The position numbers and the translations under genes were made by a program. A DNA stretch of 64,000 nucleotides from Branchiostoma floridae (taxonomy: Eukaryota; Chordata; Leptocardii; Amphioxiformes; Branchiostomatidae), in the NCBI RefSeq assembly GCF_000003815.2, contig NC_049995.1, forward strand, positions 11,526,548 through 11,590,547. The letters run 5' to 3'. Each line of letters opens with the position of its first letter. Within the stretch, counting starts at the first letter, position 1. Below, piece by piece: positions 59,801 through 64,000 of this stretch. Below the pieces are notes generated by a model. That model was given only the letters and a program-made list of their open reading frames with translations, ran no database searches and was not told where the DNA came from.

Positions 59801-62800
59801 AGTCAAAAATGGCCAAAAACCCTAAAATAACTCATGTTTGGAGTAAAGAATGAATAAAGCGTTGATGGGGTTCTGTGGTCATATGTCAAACACACATATG
59901 TACCAAATTTCAGGTCATTTGGTTTTTATACAAGGGCATAGGAGCCAAAAATATATATTTTTAGTCAAAAATGGCCAATAACCCTGAAATAACTAATTTT
60001 TGAAGTGATCTACGAAGAAAGTGTTGATAGTTTACTGTGCTCATATGTCCAATGCACCTCTGTACCAAATTTCAGGTCATTAGCTTGTAATACCAGGGCA
60101 CAGGGGCCCAAAATATACATAATTGGTCTAAAAATGACCAAAAACCCTAAATATCATAAATTCTAAGACCTCTATCAAGAAAGTGAAAAAAACACCTGAG
60201 GGTATTTGCTATTTCTACGACCCTGCCAAATTTCAGCTCATTTGGCCCACAAATGAAAAAGTTGAATCAAATTGAAGATTTGACAGGAGAAGAAGAAGAA
60301 GAAACCAAGGAAAAACAGTATATTGCAATCCCATACTACGTATGGATTGCAATATAACTAAGCAAAGCAGTTGTGTAACTACTTTAAGAGGGCCCCCAAG
60401 GGGGGTACCGACAACGCTGTACACTAAATTCGGGAGGGCCGGCTACGTAATACGCTAAATTATGGACACTTAATTACGCTCTACGCTAAATTAAGAAATT
60501 TCACAATGCTGCAAAATACACCCGATATTATTATTATTATTATAATTATTATTATTATGCACATCTTTATCGTCTTTTGGGTGAAATCCGTCTACGGCAG
60601 AACACGTGAAGAGGGGATCTAAACAAAACCGATAATTCCATCAACAAGATTCCCGTCCGCACTCTCGGACTTGCCTCGGCTTATCCCTAAATGCTAACAT
60701 TGTGCCGTTTTTACCAGTATCTTTATGAAACATTTTGATATAAACTACCACTGCGTACCATTTTGGGAACTTAATCTATGTTATTGTAAATTGCGTAAGA
60801 GCAAATTCTCACAGGAGTCTGCCCGTGGAAAGCGCAGTCACAATTTGAAGAGGGACAACTTGCTGGCCAGAGCCGGCGACAGCAAATTTCGTATGTGGCG
60901 TAATTTTCAGCACTCGTAGCACCGAAAGCGGAGGCGCGACAATCCTAGGGCGTCCGGGGGCATGCTCCCCCGGGAATATTGTGAAATCTTGACTCCCTCA
61001 AACGCCAATTTATGCATTTTAAAGGGCACATTTTGCTCACAGACTAAACTAAGTTAAATAGCATTCCAAATAGAAATTCACATGGTTTTAAGTTATTGAG
61101 GGCAACGCCCCCAAACATCATTTTCAGATTTCGAGTGCCGAAAGCACGAACTGTCGCAAGGTAGGTATGGGAAAATTTGGAAATTTGTACCCTCTGAAAC
61201 ACCATTTCCTGCATTTTGAGGGATAAATTTTGCTGGCAGACCATGTGCTCAATGTAGTGACATTTCTGTCAGAGAAACGTTTTGGAGGGCGACGAGCGCC
61301 GGAGAGTCGTGAGCACCAGAGGCCCAAGCCGTCGCCAGTCCAAGGGCCGCCCGGCGCCCGGAGCAAAATTGAAATCTCGACCCTCTGAAATGCCATTCCC
61401 TGCATTTATCAAGGGGCACATTTTGCTTGTTAACTAAGTTCGGTAAAGAAATTTCTACTAGTTGGGGGGCGACGCTCCCGCAACATATTTTCACCATGTC
61501 CAAGGCCGAAGGGGTAAGCCTTCGCAAGGAAGGTCCGGCGAAATTTTGAAATCTGTACCCTTTGAAACGCAATTTCCTGCATTTTCGCGAGTAAAATTTG
61601 CCGGTAGACAAGTTAAGTTTAATGAAACTTTGATTACGCTTTACGAAAAATTAATATGAATTACGTTTTAAGGTAAAATCCGGTTAGCTTCTACGTAATA
61701 CGTTAAATTAAAGGGGCCAATATCGCTCGACGCAAAATTTACCAATTACGCTCTACGTTGAATTCGAGCGGTCCCGCTACGTAGTACGTAGAATTAAAAC
61801 CGCCGATTACGCTCTACGGAAAAGGGCTTTGGGGCCCCCCTTTAATACCAAGCTGGAAAGCCTGCCATATTGCAGGGATGCCCCATACATGGTCGTGGTG
61901 CCAGTGTGTGATGTTGTATCACTACTTACCGAGTTGGAAAGCCTGCCATATTGCAGGGATGCCCCCTACATGGTCGTGGTGCCAGTGTGTGATGTTGTAT
62001 CACTACTTACCGAGTTGGAAAGCCTGCCATATTGCAGGGATGCCCCCTACATGGTCGTGGTGCCAGTGCGTGATGTTGTATCACTACTTACCGAGTTGGA
62101 AAGCCTGCCATATTGCAGGGATGCCCCCCACATGGTCGTGGTGCCAGTGCGTGATATTGTATCACTACTTACCGAGTTGGAAAGCCTGCTATATTGCAGG
62201 GATGCCCCCTGGAAGATAGCCCGGTATCCCAGCATCCCCAGTGTCTATCAAAATACGACTATGTACCAAAAAAAAAGAAAAAAAAAATTATAGATTTGGT
62301 ATCCTGTTTTGTTTTTTTCGACCTCTTGTATTAGATTGTGCGTCTGAAGAGTCTGTCATCCATTAGATTTACTGGTGAAAATTTATGGGGTGAAAGAACA
62401 GTGACTGTTTTCTGACAGCTGGTTTTCCATGACAGTCTTTTGACAGATACTGACCTTAACGTCTCCAGGCAGAAAAGGTTTGTCAAAGATTATTAACCTG
62501 GTCGTTTCAAAAACGTTTAGATCTTACACCCCAACATCTGCTTGAAGATTACCTACTGAGGTCAACGTCCTTCCGGTCAATCATAAGCCAAACGTGTTGC
62601 CTTCTTCAATTAATTTGGTTGGCTGTCCGTTGTTAACAGATACAAAGTATTACGTCTATCGTCAAGCTTCTTTATAATAGATAAAGATTTAGCTGTCATT
62701 TGTTGTAAAGACTCTTTAAAAGCTTGTTCCTGTACATGTAACTGCGTAAGTCTAACTCTAAGTGACCTAGTTACAAGTTATATCTTGTACAGTATACCTG

Positions 62801-62971
62801 CGCCTTCCTTTCTTTGACGACGATTGAAAGGTGTTGAAGGTTGACTCACCTTTTCCCCGTTCCTACCAGGTACGTGTTTGTGCCCCGGAGAGTGAAAGGA
62901 CCCGGGTTCAGCCCCAGAACGCGAGTAACGCGCGAGGAGAGCACCTCGATTTTCGGGATCGCCGTCGCCAT
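50835..62971 (-). CDS. LACTB2: LACTB2 (metallo-beta-lactamase-fold endoribonuclease), seven exons
   Basis: LACTB2 is a mitochondrial single-strand-RNA endoribonuclease of the metallo-beta-lactamase fold. Exons (complement, transcript order): 62850-62971, 62173-62258 (damaged), 58740-58908, 58045-58147, 52286-52510, 51431-51512, 50835-50884. Phases match at every junction. Exon 1: [20 protein letters not shown]...[11 protein letters not shown]. Exon 3: KLPRNPSG...[17 protein letters not shown]. Exon 4: [18 protein letters not shown]...[12 protein letters not shown] (zinc ligands His and Asp). Exon 5: [11 protein letters not shown]...IYPGHGP (His ligand)...ITHRN-like [14 protein letters not shown]. 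Exons 6-7 give the winged C-terminal part, ending PKWALSKL. Exon 2 starts correctly ([17 protein letters not shown]) but then jumps to GGIPAI with a TAG where other copies have Trp; the THWHHDH zinc motif is absent from it. That motif survives in tandem copies next door (61,849-62,172). As assembled the gene cannot make intact protein; misassembly is a strong alternative. Confidence 0.9.
51066..51142. mobile_element. Small foldback
   Basis: CATATAGGA...TCTTTTACAC and GTGTAAAAGA...TCCTATAT pair imperfectly around a short loop, in LACTB2 intron 6. Nature uncertain. Confidence 0.4.
51513..52060. other. LACTB2 intron 5, no exon seen
   Basis: AT-rich. A small hairpin CCATCTAGATGG at about 51,602-51,615 lies within a short self-complementary stretch with GATAAAATCTTGC. 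Confidence 0.4.
52061..52256. mobile_element. 196-bp foldback MITE
   Basis: TAGTCTCTACCAGACT... and ...AGTCTGGTAGAGACTA with about 60-bp arms (AAAAACCGTAGAAATGGAAC on both). Ends 29 bp from LACTB2 exon 5's donor. Confidence 0.8.
52601..52634 (-). ncRNA. Hammerhead ribozyme core in the 3' pLTR
   Basis: On the minus strand: CTGACGA, stem II GGAAAG/CTTTCC with loop TGGATT, then GAAACGTC. Sense strand of the element, so it would lie in its transcript. Hammerheads are established features of Penelope-like pLTRs. Confidence 0.75.
52875..55782 (-). pseudogene. Penelope-like reverse transcriptase with GIY-YIG domain, split by a MITE
   Basis: Two open segments, 54745-55782 (N-terminal) and 52875-54238 (C-terminal), join in frame ([15 protein letters not shown]) if the 506-bp insertion and one TA copy are removed. 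No other break is visible. N-terminal half: basic, coiled-coil-like, then [14 protein letters not shown] and FYGLPKIHK...PIVSSIGS (RT fingers). C-terminal half: [30 protein letters not shown], catalytic RYVDDTY, then a GIY-YIG endonuclease (VIYRLKC...[17 protein letters not shown]) near the C-terminus. No ATG is evident at the start; the frame opens right after the pLTR. The stop lies within the 3' pLTR. The element is disrupted but otherwise young. Confidence 0.9.
54239..54744. mobile_element. 506-bp TA-target MITE inside the Penelope-like ORF
   Basis: Inverted ends CACTACCAAAAATGATTTTT / AAAAATCATTTTTGGTAGTG and TA duplicated at both sides (54,237-54,238; 54,745-54,746): Tc1/mariner-type. 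The inside is A/T-rich with AAGAAAA/TTTTCTT words. No ORF. Confidence 0.9.
56024..56057 (+). ncRNA. Hammerhead ribozyme core in the 5' pLTR (antisense to the ORF)
   Basis: CTGACGA, GGAAAG-TGGATT-CTTTCC hairpin, GAAACGTC. Identical to the core in the left pLTR but on the opposite strand because the pLTRs are inverted. Confidence 0.75.
56201..56558 (-). mobile_element. hAT-type MITE, family A, copy 3
   Basis: Ends (AA)AGGCTCTAGCCAGC and GGCTAGAGCCCTG, with 8-bp duplication GCTGGTAC (56,193-56,200 and 56,559-56,566). Full length, 358 bp, inverted relative to copies 1 and 2. Confidence 0.9.
56650..57627. mobile_element. 978-bp element with 106-bp inverted arms that encode the same peptide
   Basis: Left arm 56,650-56,755 and right arm 57,522-57,627 are inverted, with only about four differences. 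One frame in each arm encodes the same basic peptide ([20 protein letters not shown] and on). The interior has a 222-residue minus-strand frame without recognised domains and is CpG-rich around 57,230-57,500. Could be a non-autonomous transposon or an inverted gene-fragment duplication. Lies in LACTB2 intron 4. Confidence 0.6.
57628..58044. other. LACTB2 intron 4 proximal part, nothing seen
   Basis: AT-rich sequence with no recognised repeat. Confidence 0.4.
58250..58497. mobile_element. MITE family C, copy 2 (diverged)
   Basis: CAAGTTCACCTTTATCAGCGGGGT... and ...AGGTTACCCCATGGATAAAGATGAACTAG match the inverted ends of the copy at 15,749-15,970. Confidence 0.65.
59089..59357. mobile_element. 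Repeat family D, left part
   Basis: GAGGGTCTGCGTGCCCTTTTCCG starts at 59,089. The remainder appears to continue after the insertion as 60,453-61,830. Confidence 0.55.
59358..60452 (+). mobile_element. 901-bp tandem-repeat insertion flanked by a perfect 97-bp direct repeat
   Basis: 59,358-59,454 and 60,356-60,452 are identical over 97 bp (AACTAAGC...CTACGTAATA). Between them, five to six units of about 160-170 bp repeat CCAAATTTCAGGTCATTTGG, CAAGGGCATAGGAGCC and ATATACATTTTTAGT. The insert then ends with GACAGGAGAAGAAGAAG and a perfect hairpin ATATTGCAATCC...GGATTGCAATAT (about 60,320-60,355). Looks like a retroelement-type insertion with a very long target duplication, or a tandem duplication with an insert. 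No ORF. Confidence 0.75.
60453..61848. mobile_element. Repeat family D, body and right part
   Basis: TACGCTAAATTA / TACGTAATACG words, then four roughly 180-bp direct units with AAATTTTGAAATCT, CCCTCTGAAACGCAATTTCCTGCATTTT and AAAATTTGCCGGTAGAC (about 60,880-61,620), then TTACGCTCTACGGAAAAGGGC near 61,828. It abuts the LACTB2 exon array. Its interior minus-strand frames are repeat translations. Confidence 0.6.
61849..62172 (-). repeat. 81-bp tandem array of the LACTB2 zinc-site exon tail
   Basis: Exact 81-bp period (GGAAAGCCTGC at 61,855, 61,936, 62,017, 62,098, 62,179). On the minus strand each unit carries coding sequence ATCAC(A/G)CACTGGCACCACG (ITHWHHDH), [12 protein letters not shown], then donor CTCG|GTAAGTAGTGATA, which runs back into the next copy. 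Four copies keep the HxHxDH metal motif; the fifth (62,173-62,258) is fused to the true start of exon 2 and lacks it. No acceptor is repeated, so copies cannot act as separate exons. Confidence 0.9.
62259..62849. other. LACTB2 intron 1
   Basis: Starts (minus strand) after exon 1 and ends at TACATAG|T. A purine/pyrimidine-rich tract with many A (62,268-62,288) sits near the acceptor. No repeat recognised. Confidence 0.5.
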
Positions 62972-63046
62972 GATTTGACTTTGAGGGGAAAGTTTATCGG
63001 ACCGAACCATTCGATTGAGGGGGTGCAAAACGGAAGCATTGTTTTG

Positions 63047-63258
63047 GTGTGCTTGTGCGCGCGCGCGGTGTGTGTGTTCGTGTATGTGCGTGTGCGCGTG
63101 TTTGCGTGTGTGTGTGCGCATTTGTGTGTGTGTGTGTGTGTGTTTGTGTGCGTGTGTGCATTTGTGTGTGTGTGTGTGCGTGTGTGCATTTGTGTGTGTG
63201 TGTGTGCGTGTGTGCATTTGTGTGTCTGTGTGCGTGCGTGCGTGTGTGTGTGTGTGCA

Positions 63259-63296
<38 letters not shown>
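63047..63296. repeat. (TG)n/(CA)n microsatellite, interrupted
   Basis: About 250 bp of TG with GCG and TTTG interruptions, starting 76 bp upstream of the LACTB2 start codon. It lies where a promoter or 5' UTR would be; Z-DNA-prone. All open frames here are repeat translations. Confidence 0.9.
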
Positions 63297-63715
63297 AACT
63301 ATAGACCCCCCAGTGTGGTACAAGCTTCCGTTTTTTTGTATCTTTTGACCTGAACACGCTATTAAATGACTGGATTTTTGTTGATTTCGGCCTGCTGGAG
63401 ATGATCCAATATAATTTTAGGTCGACGTTAACGAAATGAACAGCAAGGCCAACTGTCAGCGTTTTCTACTTCGTATGAGGGATAAAGGTATAAAGGGAAC
63501 TATTACATACATTAGATTGAGTATTTCTATGCTACAAGCGACATAATATTTGTCAAAAGTAATTTAGGAATGGTACAGTTTCTTTTCTGCATGGCGTGAT
63601 AAATGTATTGATGACCTAGGTGCATAGTTTTGCCTTTTGGAGTCATGACATAATAAAAGTATATTCAAGGAGGTTAAAAAAACCTCCTTGGTATATTGAA
63701 GAGTACCTTCCGAGT
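63297..63715. other. No gene; short hairpin
   Basis: 63,668-63,692 is CAAGGAGGTT...AACCTCCTTGG, a perfect short hairpin with a poly-A loop. Its motif also occurs at about 1428 and 22,090. Confidence 0.5.
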
Positions 63716-63961
63716 CTATTTATTGGGGAGAGGTGTTTTCCCCGAAATCTGTCCTGAGAGACGAGCCGGCTCTACCTGAATCTTCCCGGAGGAACGAGAC
63801 TGTCCTCCCGGAGCATGACCGGAGCGATCCATCGGAGCCTTCCCGGGAGAACGAGATGGTTCTCCCAGTGTCAGTTCGTATGGACTACGGTTCTTTTTCG
63901 GGGGAAGAGGCGGCGGTACCTCCGACGCGTTGCGGTTCAAATCTTCTCGAATAGACGCCAT
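63716..63961 (-). CDS. Possible 81-residue proline-rich ORF or first exon
   Basis: ATG at 63,961; reads MASIREDLNRN... then VPPPLPPKKNRSPYEL (a class of SH3-binding-like PPxLPPKK) and a Ser/Gly/Pro/Arg-rich tail ending in TAG. GC-rich compared with its surroundings, consistent with real coding or a CpG-rich first exon. No family recognised; a GAG|GTACCG donor inside could make it a short first exon. The sequence beyond the window edge is needed. Confidence 0.3.
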   Translation of the reverse strand: MASIREDLNRNASEVPPPLPPKKNRSPYELTLGEPSRSPGKAPMDRSGHAPGGQSRSSGKIQVEPARLSGQISGKTPLPNK

Positions 63962-64000
63962 CCGGGGGTGTATTTAGCCTCCATAGCAGGCTCGCTATGG

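Noticed and set aside
61829..62293. 154-residue plus-strand frame with a 27-residue repeat
   Set aside because: Antisense reading of the 81-bp LACTB2 array; stays open only because the period is a multiple of three.
62831..63353. Cys/Val-rich and His/Thr-rich frames of 93-157 residues
   Set aside because: They come from the TG/CA microsatellite; only the LACTB2 exon 1 part (62,850-62,971, minus) is coding.

Overview
The window looks like a piece of an amphioxus (Branchiostoma) genome assembly. It has spliced metazoan genes, a single MST1/2 gene, very dense MITE/SINE content, and a Penelope-like retroelement. Seven N-gaps interrupt it (four are exactly 100 N, the usual placeholder for unknown size). 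The organism call is an inference from gene structure and repeat style, not from a database search. There is no prokaryotic organisation and no CRISPR array. I see no rRNA or intact tRNA gene; the tRNA-like sequences are heads of tRNA-derived SINEs.

Layout. 1-4.4 kb: internal exons of TM9SF1 (+); one exon is present in three tandem copies plus a partial one. 6.5-8.8 kb: a 5'-truncated non-LTR retrotransposon. 8.8-22.9 kb: gene-poor DNA with MITEs, SINE remnants, a poly(A)-tailed insertion, a palindromic block and three gaps. 22,951-23,019 (-): first coding exon of DNAJC27. It is divergent, across about 0.8 kb with NRF1-like, ETS-like and CCAAT motifs, from 23,847-47,460 (+): a 13-exon Hippo-pathway kinase gene (STK3/STK4, MST1/2), with every exon found. 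Its intron 2 holds a 3.9-kb foldback element built on a splice-signal-like minisatellite. Its intron 6 holds a complete six-exon cytosolic sulfotransferase on the opposite strand (33,437-37,347). 50,835-62,971 (-): LACTB2, tail-to-tail with the kinase. One LACTB2 intron contains a full-length Penelope-like element with inverted pLTRs, hammerhead ribozyme cores and a 14-bp target duplication. Its zinc-site exon has become an 81-bp x5 tandem array.

The most unusual theme is repeated tandem duplication of exon-intron junctions. TM9SF1 has a 140-bp unit carrying an exon, its intron and its splice sites. LACTB2 has an 81-bp unit carrying the THWHxDH exon tail and its donor. The kinase has decayed junction duplicates at exons 7, 9 and 11. 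Junction-spanning minisatellites have, as far as I recall, been described at the amphioxus Adh locus ('mirages'). Five cases in 64 kb suggests a continuing process that shapes exon evolution and may generate allelic diversity.

Limits: the last TM9SF1 exon(s) and DNAJC27 exon 2 onward were not found. Exon 2 of LACTB2 and exon 4 of the kinase look damaged as assembled. These may be assembly errors at repeats or gaps.
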